Below the pieces are notes generated by a model that saw nothing but the letters and a program-made list of their open reading frames with translations, searched no databases and was not told where the DNA came from. A DNA stretch of 64,000 nt from NCBI RefSeq assembly GCF_022811525.1, contig NZ_CP063982.1:992001-1056000 (forward strand), given 5' to 3'. Below, piece by piece: positions 23,315 through 31,856 of the stretch. A program made the position numbers and the translations under genes. Each line of letters starts with the position of its first letter. The stretch's first letter is position 1. Origin of the DNA: Orrella daihaiensis (GTDB lineage: Bacteria > Pseudomonadota > Gammaproteobacteria > Burkholderiales > Burkholderiaceae_B).

Positions 23315-25624
23315 ATGACTGATAGCCAACAAACAGATTTATTTGCCAACGATGAGGATGTGCTCACGCTTGGGCTGTACGCAGAGCAAGCCTATCTTGA
23401 TTACGCGGTCTCTGTCGTTAAAGGGCGAGCGCTGCCAGACTTGGGTGATGGACAAAAACCTGTGCAGCGTCGCATCCTCTATGCCATGCAAGCCATGGGT
23501 CTGCAATCGGGTGCTCGTCCGGTTAAATCCGCGCGCGTCGTGGGTGATGTGCTGGGTAAGTTTCATCCGCACGGTGACCAGGCGGCTTATGACGCTCTGG
23601 TGAGAATGGCTCAGTCATTTACGTTGCGTTACCCACTTATCGACGGGCAAGGTAATTTTGGTTCGCGAGATGGCGATAATGCGGCTGCAATGCGCTACAC
23701 CGAAGCGCGGCTGACCCCGATTTCCCGCATATTGCTCGACGAGCTTGATGAGGGCACAGTCGATTATGTGCCCAACTACGATGGCAGTCAGATGGAGCCA
23801 GCGCAGCTGCCAGCTCGTTTGCCAATGCTGCTGTTAAACGGTGCCTCGGGCATTGCGGTGGGTATGGCCACAGAAATGCCGCCCCACAACCTGAACGAGG
23901 TGGCGGCTGCCTGTGTGGCGCTGATCAATGACCCAAAGCTAGATGCCGCCGAGTTGCAGGCAATCTTGCCAGGACCAGATTTCCCTGGGGGCGGTCATAT
24001 CATTACCGCCACCGAAGATATTGCTGCCATCTATGCCGGCGGTCGCGGATCGTTAAAGGTCAGGGCGCGCTGGCAGTTTGAAGAAATGGCGCGTGGGCAG
24101 TGGCAGTTGGTCGTGCATGAATTGCCACCGGGCACCTCCTGCCAGCGAGTGCTGGAAGAGATCGAAGACATCACCAACCCGAAGGTTAAAACCGGTAAAA
24201 AATCTTTAACCAGCGAACAACAGCAAGCCAAAGCGCAGATGCTTGGTTTGCTCGATGCTGTACGTGACGAGTCGGGCAAGGACGCGGCCGTGCGACTGGT
24301 GTTTGAACCTAAAACATCCAAAGTTGATCGCGATCTGTTTGTCACCACGTTGCTGGCGCAAACGAGTCTGGAGACCAACGCCTCAGTCAATTTGGTGTGT
24401 GTCGGCACGGACGGGCGACCAAAGCAAAAAGCATTGCGAGAGATGCTCATCGAGTGGATTGAGTTTCGTGCCGCCACTCTGTTGCGACGCAGCCAGCATC
24501 GCTTGGACAAGGTGCTCGATCGCATCCATGTGCTTGAGGGTCGCATGGTGGTCTACCTCAACGTCGATGAGGTGATACAGACGATTCGCGAGTCCGATGA
24601 GCCCAAGGCCGCATTGATGCAGCGCTTTAAGCTGACAGAACGGCAGGCCGAAGATATTCTCGAGATGCGTTTGCGTCAATTAGCAAGGCTCGAGGGCATC
24701 AAGATCGAACAGGAGCTCTCGGACAAGCGCGAAGAAGAGAAAAAGCTGCGGCATCTGATTGACAAACCCTCGGCGCTGCGTCGCTTGATGGTCAAGGAAA
24801 TTGAGGCCGACGCCAAGCAATATGGCGATGCGCGTCGCACGCTGATTCAAGCGGCTGAGCGAGCGGTGCTTGAGGTCAAGGTGGCCGACGAGCCGGTGAC
24901 TGTGATCGTGTCACAAAAGGGCTGGGTGAGGGCGCGTCAGGGTCATGGCCATGATGCCAGCCAATTCAGCTTCAAGGCGGGTGATGGTTATTACGGCAGT
25001 TATGAGTGTCGCAGCACCGATAATCTCTTTGTGCTTGGCTCCAATGGTCGGGTCTATTCAGTGCCGGTAGCTGGGTTGCCTTCAGCCCGTGGTGACGGCA
25101 GTCCGGTGACTGCCATGATTGATCTGGAGCCAGGTTCGCAGGTTGAGCATTTGATGGCTGCGGATGCGGATGCGCAGTGGTTATTCACCACGGCTGGCGG
25201 CTTGGGATTTAAAGCACCCGCCAAAGCCTTGGCCTCACGACAAAAGGCTGGTAAGCAATTTATTACCGTTGAGAGCGGCGACAAAGTGCTCAGACCTGTT
25301 CTGTTGTCCCCGGGTGATACTCATCTGGCCCTGCTGTCAGAGCGGCTCAAGCTGGCTGTGATCGATTTGGCTGAAGTCAAGCAACTCTCTGGCGGTGGCC
25401 GCGGCACGGTGCTGTTGGCGGTAGACACTCCCGATCGTCTTGCGCAGGTTGCCTCGCTCGGGGCTGATGGCTTGGCAATAACCGGAACCTTCCGTCACCA
25501 ACTCCGCACGGATGTGCTGGCCGGTGATACGCTAGAGCCTTATCTGTCCAAGCGGGCTCGCAAAGGCAGGCTGCTTCAAACCAGACTGAAGAACCCGACG
25601 ATTGGTCAAGCGCCAGGCTCTTGA
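23315..25624 (+). CDS. parC: DNA topoisomerase IV subunit A (ParC)
   Basis: A 769-residue topoisomerase IV breakage-reunion subunit. The winged-helix domain contains the catalytic tyrosine in AAMRYTEARL (Tyr128). The tower and coiled-coil gate follow, and a C-terminal beta-pinwheel is present from about residue 495. It partners ParE encoded 65 bases upstream to unlink sister chromosomes. In the quinolone-binding helix (HPHGDQAAYDALV) the position equivalent to E. coli Ser80 is Gln89, and the Glu84 equivalent is Asp93. This is probably the natural state of the lineage, but it is worth noting for drug response. Confidence 0.95.
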   Translation: MTDSQQTDLFANDEDVLTLGLYAEQAYLDYAVSVVKGRALPDLGDGQKPVQRRILYAMQAMGLQSGARPVKSARVVGDVLGKFHPHGDQAAYDALVRMAQSFTLRYPLIDGQGNFGSRDGDNAAAMRYTEARLTPISRILLDELDEGTVDYVPNYDGSQMEPAQLPARLPMLLLNGASGIAVGMATEMPPHNLNEVAAACVALINDPKLDAAELQAILPGPDFPGGGHIITATEDIAAIYAGGRGSLKVRARWQFEEMARGQWQLVVHELPPGTSCQRVLEEIEDITNPKVKTGKKSLTSEQQQAKAQMLGLLDAVRDESGKDAAVRLVFEPKTSKVDRDLFVTTLLAQTSLETNASVNLVCVGTDGRPKQKALREMLIEWIEFRAATLLRRSQHRLDKVLDRIHVLEGRMVVYLNVDEVIQTIRESDEPKAALMQRFKLTERQAEDILEMRLRQLARLEGIKIEQELSDKREEEKKLRHLIDKPSALRRLMVKEIEADAKQYGDARRTLIQAAERAVLEVKVADEPVTVIVSQKGWVRARQGHGHDASQFSFKAGDGYYGSYECRSTDNLFVLGSNGRVYSVPVAGLPSARGDGSPVTAMIDLEPGSQVEHLMAADADAQWLFTTAGGLGFKAPAKALASRQKAGKQFITVESGDKVLRPVLLSPGDTHLALLSERLKLAVIDLAEVKQLSGGGRGTVLLAVDTPDRLAQVASLGADGLAITGTFRHQLRTDVLAGDTLEPYLSKRARKGRLLQTRLKNPTIGQAPGS

Positions 25625-25678
25625 TGGATTTGTTGACTCACACCACCACTGCAACCAATAACCATTTGCTGATTCACT

Positions 25679-26722
25679 ATGGCAACTTACACCATTACCG
25701 TTGAACCATCCCATCATCAGTTCACTGCCAGTGATGACCAGAATATTCTGGACGCTGCACTCGCGGCTGGCATTGTGTTGCCATACAGCTGTCGGGCAGG
25801 CGCATGCTCTAGCTGTAAAGGCAAAGTGCTGACCGGTAAGTTCGATGCAGGTTTAGCGCCAGCGCAGGTATTGCAGGCAGAAGAAATCGAGCAAGGCTAT
25901 ACCTTGTTGTGCCAAGCCCATGCCTTGTCGGACATGGTGATCGAGTCACGCGAGGTGCGATTGGCGACCGATATTCAGATTCGCAAATTGCCAGCGCGCG
26001 TGACGCGGATTCGCATGGCTGCGCCAGATGTAGCGATTCTGACCTTGCAACTACCCTCATCAGAAACTTTTCGGTTTTACGCTGGTCAATATGTCGAAGT
26101 TATTCTGAAGGACGGCAATCGCCGTAGCTACTCGATGGCCAACTCGCCCAATCAGGCTGCCGCACTTGAATTGCATGTGCGCCACATGCCCGGTGGTCTG
26201 TTTACTGACCATGTGTTTGGTGCTGGTGCCACGCAGATGAAAGAGCGCGAAATCATGCGCCTTGAAGGACCGTTTGGGTCATTTTTTCTGCGGGAAGACA
26301 GCAATAAACCCATTGTGTTTCTGGCCAGTGGCACAGGGTTTGCGCCGATCAAGGCAATCATTGAATACATGATTGAACAAGGAATTGATCGTCCTGCGGT
26401 GCTTTATTGGGGCGGTCGTAGACCACAAGATCTCTACATGGATGATTTGGCACGCAGCTGGGAGCAGCAGTTGCCACAGTTCAAATATATTCCGGTGGTC
26501 TCTGATGCTTTGCCCGAAGATGGCTGGGAAGGTCGCACAGGATTTGTACATAAGGCAGTGATCGCTGATTTGCCCGATCTGAGTGGCCATGAGGTCTATG
26601 CTTGTGGCGCACCGATCGTGGTTGAGTCGGCTCGGCGCGAGTTTGCGTCAGCGTGTGGCATGCCGGATGAAGCATTTTTTGCGGATGCCTTTACATCAGC
26701 GGCAGACAGCGCAAAATCTTGA
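25679..26722 (+). CDS. 2Fe-2S ferredoxin-flavin reductase (CDP-6-deoxy-glucoseen reductase AscD-like)
   Basis: A 347-residue electron-transfer protein made of an N-terminal plant-type 2Fe-2S ferredoxin domain (C-x4-C-x2-C in CRAGACSSCKG, fourth Cys in LLCQAH, about 38-80), an FAD-binding domain (RSYSMANSP) and an NAD(P)H-binding domain (GTGFAPIKAI). This layout is usually annotated in Burkholderiales as CDP-6-deoxy-delta-3,4-glucoseen reductase. No deoxysugar genes are nearby, so the real partner may be another oxygenase or reductase system. It is a solitary gene between parC and dadA. Confidence 0.85.
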   Translation: MATYTITVEPSHHQFTASDDQNILDAALAAGIVLPYSCRAGACSSCKGKVLTGKFDAGLAPAQVLQAEEIEQGYTLLCQAHALSDMVIESREVRLATDIQIRKLPARVTRIRMAAPDVAILTLQLPSSETFRFYAGQYVEVILKDGNRRSYSMANSPNQAAALELHVRHMPGGLFTDHVFGAGATQMKEREIMRLEGPFGSFFLREDSNKPIVFLASGTGFAPIKAIIEYMIEQGIDRPAVLYWGGRRPQDLYMDDLARSWEQQLPQFKYIPVVSDALPEDGWEGRTGFVHKAVIADLPDLSGHEVYACGAPIVVESARREFASACGMPDEAFFADAFTSAADSAKS

Positions 26723-26781
26723 GGCTACACTGCCACTACGATGATTCTGCAGTGAACTGTTGACTTCAATAGAGGTGGGGC

Positions 26782-28038
26782 ATGAAGGTTGTTGTCCTTG
26801 GAAGTGGTGTGGTGGGCGCCTGCTCGGCCTGGTGGTTAAGGCAGCAAGGCCACGACGTGGTCGTGGTGGACCGTGAAGCTGGGCCAGCACAGGAAACGTC
26901 ATTTGCCAATGGTGGCCAGATCTCGGTGTCTTATGCTGAGCCCTGGGCTAACCCGCAAGCGCCTTTGAAACTGCTCAAATGGATGGGCAAAGACGACGCT
27001 CCTTTGCTGTTTAGACCGCAGTTCGACTGGCGGCAGTGGGTGTGGGGCCTGGCTTTTTTGCGGGAATGCCTGCCATCGCGTTTGGCGCCCAATATTCGGG
27101 CCATGGTCAGGTTGGCGCAATACAGTCAGGAAACCCTGACCCAGATGCGTGAGGAGCTTGGACTCCAGTACCATCAGTTGCAACGTGGCATTTTGAATTT
27201 CTACCGCGACCAGGACGAGTTCGAAGGTTCACAAAAGGCGGCTGACGTCATGCGTGACTACGGCCTTGACCGAAAAATCGTCAGCGCCGATGAGGTCATT
27301 GCGATCGAACCCGCGCTGGCGCCACATCGTGCGAGTATCGTGGGCGGGGATTTCACCGAGACCGATGAGAGCGGTGACGTACATGCATTCACTGTTCAGG
27401 TCGCTGAACTTGCCAGCAAAGCTGGCGTCACGTTTGAGTTTTCTACCAGAATCACTCGAGTGATTTGTGAGCATGGCCGGGCGGCAGCAGTTGAAGTGAT
27501 TCGCAGTGATGGCAGCTACGACCGCATTGATGGCGATGCATTTGTGGTGGCGCTCGGCAGCTTTACCCCACAGCTGATGCGGCCACTGGGCATACATTGT
27601 CTGATCTACCCGACCAAGGGTTACTCGGCCTCTTTTCCGATTATCAAGCCCGAGGCTGCTCCCGTGGTCAGTCTGACGGACAGCAAACACAAGGTGGTGT
27701 TCTCCCGTTTGGGTGATACCTTGCGCATGGCAGGTACTGCAGAGCTTTCGGGCTACTCGCGCACGCTCAATCCGGTGCGTTGTCAGGCGATGACTGATCT
27801 GGCGCGCGAGTTGTTCGATGGCGTGCTCGATTTTGACAATGTGAAGTACTGGTCTGGTTTGCGTCCATCGACCCCGTCAAACGTGCCCTTGATTGGTCGC
27901 ACCCGGATTCCCAACCTTTATCTGAACACCGGACACGGCACGCTGGGCTGGACGATGGGCCCGGGTTCAGGCAAGGCCATCGCTGACATCATTAGCGGTC
28001 ATACACCGCAGCCAGAGTTTCCATTCATGGGTATTTGA
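26782..28038 (+). CDS. dadA: D-amino acid dehydrogenase small subunit
   Basis: A 418-residue membrane-associated flavoprotein that oxidises D-amino acids, chiefly D-alanine, to 2-oxo acids and feeds electrons to the respiratory chain. The FAD-binding VVVLGSGVVGACSAWWL starts at residue 3. The C-terminal WSGLRPSTPSNVPLIGRT and GHGTLGWTMGPGSGKA motifs are characteristic of DadA. A strong ribosome-binding site (GAGGTGGGG) precedes the ATG. No dadX racemase is adjacent. A good intrinsic terminator follows the stop and sits immediately in front of the next gene. Confidence 0.94.
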   Translation: MKVVVLGSGVVGACSAWWLRQQGHDVVVVDREAGPAQETSFANGGQISVSYAEPWANPQAPLKLLKWMGKDDAPLLFRPQFDWRQWVWGLAFLRECLPSRLAPNIRAMVRLAQYSQETLTQMREELGLQYHQLQRGILNFYRDQDEFEGSQKAADVMRDYGLDRKIVSADEVIAIEPALAPHRASIVGGDFTETDESGDVHAFTVQVAELASKAGVTFEFSTRITRVICEHGRAAAVEVIRSDGSYDRIDGDAFVVALGSFTPQLMRPLGIHCLIYPTKGYSASFPIIKPEAAPVVSLTDSKHKVVFSRLGDTLRMAGTAELSGYSRTLNPVRCQAMTDLARELFDGVLDFDNVKYWSGLRPSTPSNVPLIGRTRIPNLYLNTGHGTLGWTMGPGSGKAIADIISGHTPQPEFPFMGI

Positions 28039-28052
28039 ATTGTGTCGCTTCA

Positions 28053-28076
28053 GCCTGGCTTGCCAGGCATTTTTTT
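28053..28076 (+). terminator. Terminator after dadA, abutting the ribosome-binding site of the UgpB-like gene
   Basis: GCCTGGC (28053-28059), loop TT, GCCAGGC (28062-28068), then A and seven Ts. The T run is followed directly by AAGGAA, the ribosome-binding site for the GTG at 28089. There is no room for a promoter between the terminator and the gene. Confidence 0.85.
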
Positions 28077-28088
28077 AAGGAACCGCTA

Positions 28089-29378
28089 GTGAAACCAATC
28101 GTTAGTCGCCTGGCCATTCTTGGCATGTCAACGTTACTGGCCACGCCAGCCTTTGCACAAAAGACGGAAATCGAAATTTGGCACACGCTCTCAGGCCCGA
28201 ACCGATCCGAGTTTGAAAGCTTGATCAGTCGTTTTAACGGGTCACAATCGAATGTCGTGGTTGACCTGACCCATTACGACGATCAGGCTGAACTTGAAGA
28301 GGATGCCGCCCAAGCGATTGCCGGCAAGCGTGACAAACCAGATCTGGTGCAGTTGCGTGACAACCGATCACCCGAAGCAGTGGCACAGCATAAGGACATC
28401 TTGCCGCTGTACCAGTTGCTGGCCAAGTATCCGGTGCCAGATGCCTCTTGGTTCCTGGAAAAAACCACTGACTTTGTGCGCGACAGCAAAGGCCGGTTGT
28501 TGGCGTTTCCCTACATGGCTGAAGTCCCTGTGATGTTTTACAACATCGACCTGTATCGAGGCGCTGGTCTTGATGCCAATGCGCCGCCGCCCACATGGCC
28601 AGACTTCCAGGCGCATTTACTCAAGCTTCGCAATGACGGTGGCGTCTCGTGTCCTTATGTCACGAGCGATCAGGTCAAGGTGCACATCGAGAACCTCGCC
28701 CCCATCAATGACGAGTATTACCTCACGCCAGACAATGGGTTGAAGTCATCCAAGAACCTCGCGTTTAACTTCAACACTTTGTATATGCGACACCTATCGT
28801 TAATGGTCAGTTGGCGCAAGACAGATTTGCTCATGCAACACAGTGCGGCCGGTCAGGCCACCAGTGCGTTTACGCAAGGTCGTTGCGCTGTCTTGACAGC
28901 TGCCTCAGGTGCCTTGGGTGAGGTGCGTCAAAGCGGCGTTCGCTTCGGGGTTGCGCCGATTCCTTACTACGCACAAGAAACTAAAAAACCCGGTGCGCCG
29001 TTCATTGGCGGTAGTGCTTTATGGGCAGTCAAAGGCCATTCGGCTGAGCGACAAAAGGCCACCGCACAACTGTTGGCGTATCTGGCCACGCCTGTGGTAG
29101 CCGCGCAATGGCATCAGAGAACCGGTTACATGCCATTGACGGACGCAGCCTTCAGAGCTGCTGACGTGTCCTTCTACAACCGGATACCGGGTGCGCGCAA
29201 GGTCGTTGAGCAAATGACAAATGGCGACAGCAAAAAGTCTGCTGGATTTGACGTTCGCAATTACCCCAAGATTTTGGTGTTGCTCAATCAAGCCTTTGAC
29301 CAGGCGTTGTCTGATCAGACGCCACCCATGAGCGCGCTGATGAACGCCAAGTCCGAGGCCGCCAAGCTTATGCGCTAA
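28089..29378 (+). CDS. UgpB-like periplasmic substrate-binding protein (solitary)
   Basis: A 429-residue extracellular solute-binding protein of the family 1 type, with a Sec signal peptide (about 1-24, cleaved after TPAFA). The TEIEIWHTLSGPNRSEFESL opening and the FNSLYM-like helix region resemble UgpB, the glycerol-3-phosphate/glycerophosphodiester binding protein. No permease or ATPase genes are near, so it either serves a transporter encoded elsewhere or has a sensing role. The GTG start is chosen because AAGGAA lies six bases upstream and it gives a proper signal peptide. Its expression would need passage through the dadA terminator. Confidence 0.88.
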   Translation: MKPIVSRLAILGMSTLLATPAFAQKTEIEIWHTLSGPNRSEFESLISRFNGSQSNVVVDLTHYDDQAELEEDAAQAIAGKRDKPDLVQLRDNRSPEAVAQHKDILPLYQLLAKYPVPDASWFLEKTTDFVRDSKGRLLAFPYMAEVPVMFYNIDLYRGAGLDANAPPPTWPDFQAHLLKLRNDGGVSCPYVTSDQVKVHIENLAPINDEYYLTPDNGLKSSKNLAFNFNTLYMRHLSLMVSWRKTDLLMQHSAAGQATSAFTQGRCAVLTAASGALGEVRQSGVRFGVAPIPYYAQETKKPGAPFIGGSALWAVKGHSAERQKATAQLLAYLATPVVAAQWHQRTGYMPLTDAAFRAADVSFYNRIPGARKVVEQMTNGDSKKSAGFDVRNYPKILVLLNQAFDQALSDQTPPMSALMNAKSEAAKLMR

Positions 29379-29402
29379 GCGTTTGTTCGCTGTCGGCATT
29401 GC

Positions 29403-29434
29403 AAACACGGCCAGCTTTTGCTGGCCGTGTTTTT
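29403..29434 (+). terminator. Strong terminator after the UgpB-like gene
   Basis: A perfect 13-base stem, AAACACGGCCAGC with GCTGGCCGTGTTT, around loop TTTT, ending in a T tract. It isolates the pilus operon from upstream transcription. Confidence 0.95.
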
Positions 29435-29526
29435 ACCGGGACTTTTTTGTCCTTGCGTAATCTACACAATTGTTTCCAGATCCTGATTAGCCCAAGATGC
29501 TCGCCTGATTCAAAAGGGAAGCATTC

Positions 29527-30261
29527 ATGGGTATCTGTTGTAGATGGTCTTGCACCAGCTTGTGGCTAGGACTCGCCGCGGCACTGACGAGTTGTGCTGT
29601 GCATGACACCGATGTGCCGCAATTAAGTCGGTCAATGGCCCATCGACCCGCGCATGCGTTGGTTGGCGAACCGGATTTCAACTGGCACTTAAGCGGTGAT
29701 CGTCGAGTGGCACCCCGACAGGTGTTCTCAGACCAAGGACGTATTTGGCTGCAATGGCATCCGCATCAGGCTGTGCCAACGGTTTTTGTTGATCAGTTTG
29801 GCAGTTGGCAGGTGGTCGATCAGCAGCCGTATGGTCAATATACGGTGGTCGACGGTCATTGGCAGCGACTCATGTTTCAGGGCGGACAGTTACAAGCCAT
29901 GGCTGTTTACCGTCAAGCCGCAGCGCCTGAACCGGTTGTGCCTTGCGTGAACCTGTGCCCGAGCACCCCCGGGTTTGATGTTCGTCTATCTGATGTCAGT
30001 ATCCGTCAGGCCCTGCGCCGCTGGTCGGAGCAAGCGAACTGGTTTTTTGATGATGCGCATTGGTCCTTGCCGGTTGACTTCCCCGTCACTGCACCGGCAA
30101 CTTTCAGCGCCGACTTTGAGCTCGCTGTCCGTGGTTTGCTCGAATCCACGCGCGTCTCAGGCCAGGCGGTTAAGCCGTGCTTTTACGCCAATCACGTCTT
30201 GCGCGTGATCCCGGCAGCGCAGTCTTGCGATCCCATGGCTGACCAGGGAGATCGCCCATGA
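29527..30261 (+). CDS. Type IVb pilus lipoprotein with VirB9-like and TcpQ C-terminal domains (PilL/TcpQ-like)
   Basis: A 244-residue predicted lipoprotein: the lipobox LTSC places the acylated cysteine at residue 23. Residues about 64-128 (VFSDQGRIWLQW, VPTVFV, YTVVDGHWQRLMF) resemble the C-terminal beta domain of VirB9/TrbG. Residues about 150-232 (FDVRLSDVSIRQALRRWSE, then KPCFYANHVLRVI) match the TcpQ C-terminal domain of type IVb pilus systems. TcpQ-type proteins help localise the outer-membrane secretin. It is the first gene of the eight-gene pilus operon and overlaps the secretin gene by four bases (ATGA). The VirB9-like assignment is by eye and less certain than TcpQ. Confidence 0.75.
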   Translation: MGICCRWSCTSLWLGLAAALTSCAVHDTDVPQLSRSMAHRPAHALVGEPDFNWHLSGDRRVAPRQVFSDQGRIWLQWHPHQAVPTVFVDQFGSWQVVDQQPYGQYTVVDGHWQRLMFQGGQLQAMAVYRQAAAPEPVVPCVNLCPSTPGFDVRLSDVSIRQALRRWSEQANWFFDDAHWSLPVDFPVTAPATFSADFELAVRGLLESTRVSGQAVKPCFYANHVLRVIPAAQSCDPMADQGDRP

Positions 30262-31856
30262 GCATCCAGCCAATAACCACGGTGGTGTTTGCCAGTATGT
30301 TGCTGGCGTCTTGTGCCATTGATGATTTAAGCCGTCAGTCACGTGACTATGTCCGTCACAATCGTGACACGCTCGAGCACACCGCACAGCGCTACGAACA
30401 GCAAGTCGTACAGTCCGCCCGGGTGGGCCGTGCGCAGACGCGTGTCAACAAGCCTTGGGTGTCTGGTAAACCGATACCGCTGGCACGTGAATTTGATTTG
30501 CCGCCAGCCTTGCGCACGGATGTCAAGGCCACGCTGATATTTGCCAATCAGCCCAAGTCCTTGACCCAGATTGCTAACCGTATCGCGCAGGCCACACAGA
30601 TACCGGTTCGTATTAATCCCGATGCACTCTTGCCCATCGAACATTTCATGCCACGGTTAGCGGCTGTGACCGTTGGCGGTCATACGGCTGCGCAGATACA
30701 TGCCACCATGCCGGTCGGCACACAGCCATTGCCCCATATTCTTGACCACATCGCTGCGAGTCACCAAGTCAGTTGGCAATACGATGGCAAGGCCATTGAG
30801 TTTTATCGGACTCGCACGCGAGTGTTTGATGTACGGGCTTTATCAGTGGATGCCAAGTCTGACATGCGGCTAGGCAAGTCCAGCAGTCAAAGCCACCAGG
30901 GTTTTGATAGTGCTGCGCATACCGAACTGATGTTGCCTAGTCAGGCGGTGGTTCAAGATATTGTGAAACAGCTCGAGCCGTTTCTGACTCGTGCAGCTGT
31001 GGTGGCGGCGCAACCGGGTAGTTTGAATTCGATTGTGATTACCGACACCCCCAAAGCGCTCGATGCGGTCGCGCAGTATCTCGAACGTTTAAATCGCCGC
31101 TTGAGCCGCCGGGTACGGCTGGTGTTTGAACAAATCACAGTCACCCGCGATCAAAGTCATGAGCAAGGCATTGACTGGCAGCTAGCGCTGGCATCCGAGC
31201 TTGGAGCAATCGACTTCTCTGGTGCTGCTGCTGGTGCGGCACCGACGCTAATGAAAGTGTCAGGCGCCAGCGGCGCAGCAGGTTTTAGCACCAGCCTGCT
31301 TTTAAAAGCCGTATCCCGGTATGCCGATGTGGTTCGGCACACCACCGTTCCAGTCATGACATTGAATCGCAGGCCAGTCACGCATGCGGTGCGTTCAACC
31401 TTCACCTATGTTGATCAGGTCAAGTCAGTCGCGACCAACTCATCGGACAAAAATGCCACTAGTGCATTGCCGGGCATAGCCGTTAGCCAAAAACGCGAGA
31501 CAGTCGGGGCGTTTTTGACCTTGGTGCCGGATGTGCAGGACGACGGTCAGGTGCTTTTGTCGGTGTCATTTGATGACACGGTGGCCATGCCACTCAAAAC
31601 CTTGACCTTTGGTGGCCAGCAAAATGCCGTCCAAATACAGCAGCTCGATTTGCGTGGTAACGGCACGGTGCAGCAAGTGGTGGTTTACCCAGGACGGCCA
31701 ACCCTGATTGCCGGGTTTGAACAGCAGGCCAGCGAGGTAACTCAGACACGTCGCTCGCCCCATGCCCCCAAAGTCTTTGGTGGTGATGATGACGTCAGCC
31801 ACCAGAACACCATGACTTTGATCTTTGTCACAGCACAGGTGCAAGACGGTGGTTGA
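30258..31856 (+). CDS. pilN: PilN-type lipoprotein secretin of type IVb pilus
   Basis: A 532-residue outer-membrane secretin. The lipobox (LLASC, Cys19) makes it a lipoprotein, as in R64 PilN. N-terminal N0/N1-type domains include a secretin short-domain segment (about 185-290, with SLNSIVITDTPKALDAVAQYL). The C-terminal pore domain follows (VRLVFEQITVTRDQSHEQGIDW; VGAFLTLVPDVQDDGQVLLSVSF; YPGRPTLIAGFEQQ). It should form the channel through which the pilus crosses the outer membrane. The ATG overlaps the upstream stop, so translation is coupled. Its end overlaps the GTG start of the PilO2-like gene. Confidence 0.92.
   Translation: MSIQPITTVVFASMLLASCAIDDLSRQSRDYVRHNRDTLEHTAQRYEQQVVQSARVGRAQTRVNKPWVSGKPIPLAREFDLPPALRTDVKATLIFANQPKSLTQIANRIAQATQIPVRINPDALLPIEHFMPRLAAVTVGGHTAAQIHATMPVGTQPLPHILDHIAASHQVSWQYDGKAIEFYRTRTRVFDVRALSVDAKSDMRLGKSSSQSHQGFDSAAHTELMLPSQAVVQDIVKQLEPFLTRAAVVAAQPGSLNSIVITDTPKALDAVAQYLERLNRRLSRRVRLVFEQITVTRDQSHEQGIDWQLALASELGAIDFSGAAAGAAPTLMKVSGASGAAGFSTSLLLKAVSRYADVVRHTTVPVMTLNRRPVTHAVRSTFTYVDQVKSVATNSSDKNATSALPGIAVSQKRETVGAFLTLVPDVQDDGQVLLSVSFDDTVAMPLKTLTFGGQQNAVQIQQLDLRGNGTVQQVVVYPGRPTLIAGFEQQASEVTQTRRSPHAPKVFGGDDDVSHQNTMTLIFVTAQVQDGG

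Noticed and set aside
29435..29526. Sigma-70 promoter for the pilus operon
   Set aside because: The best pair (TTGTTT and CAAGAT, 17 bases apart) matches the consensus at only half the positions, so it was not listed as a feature.
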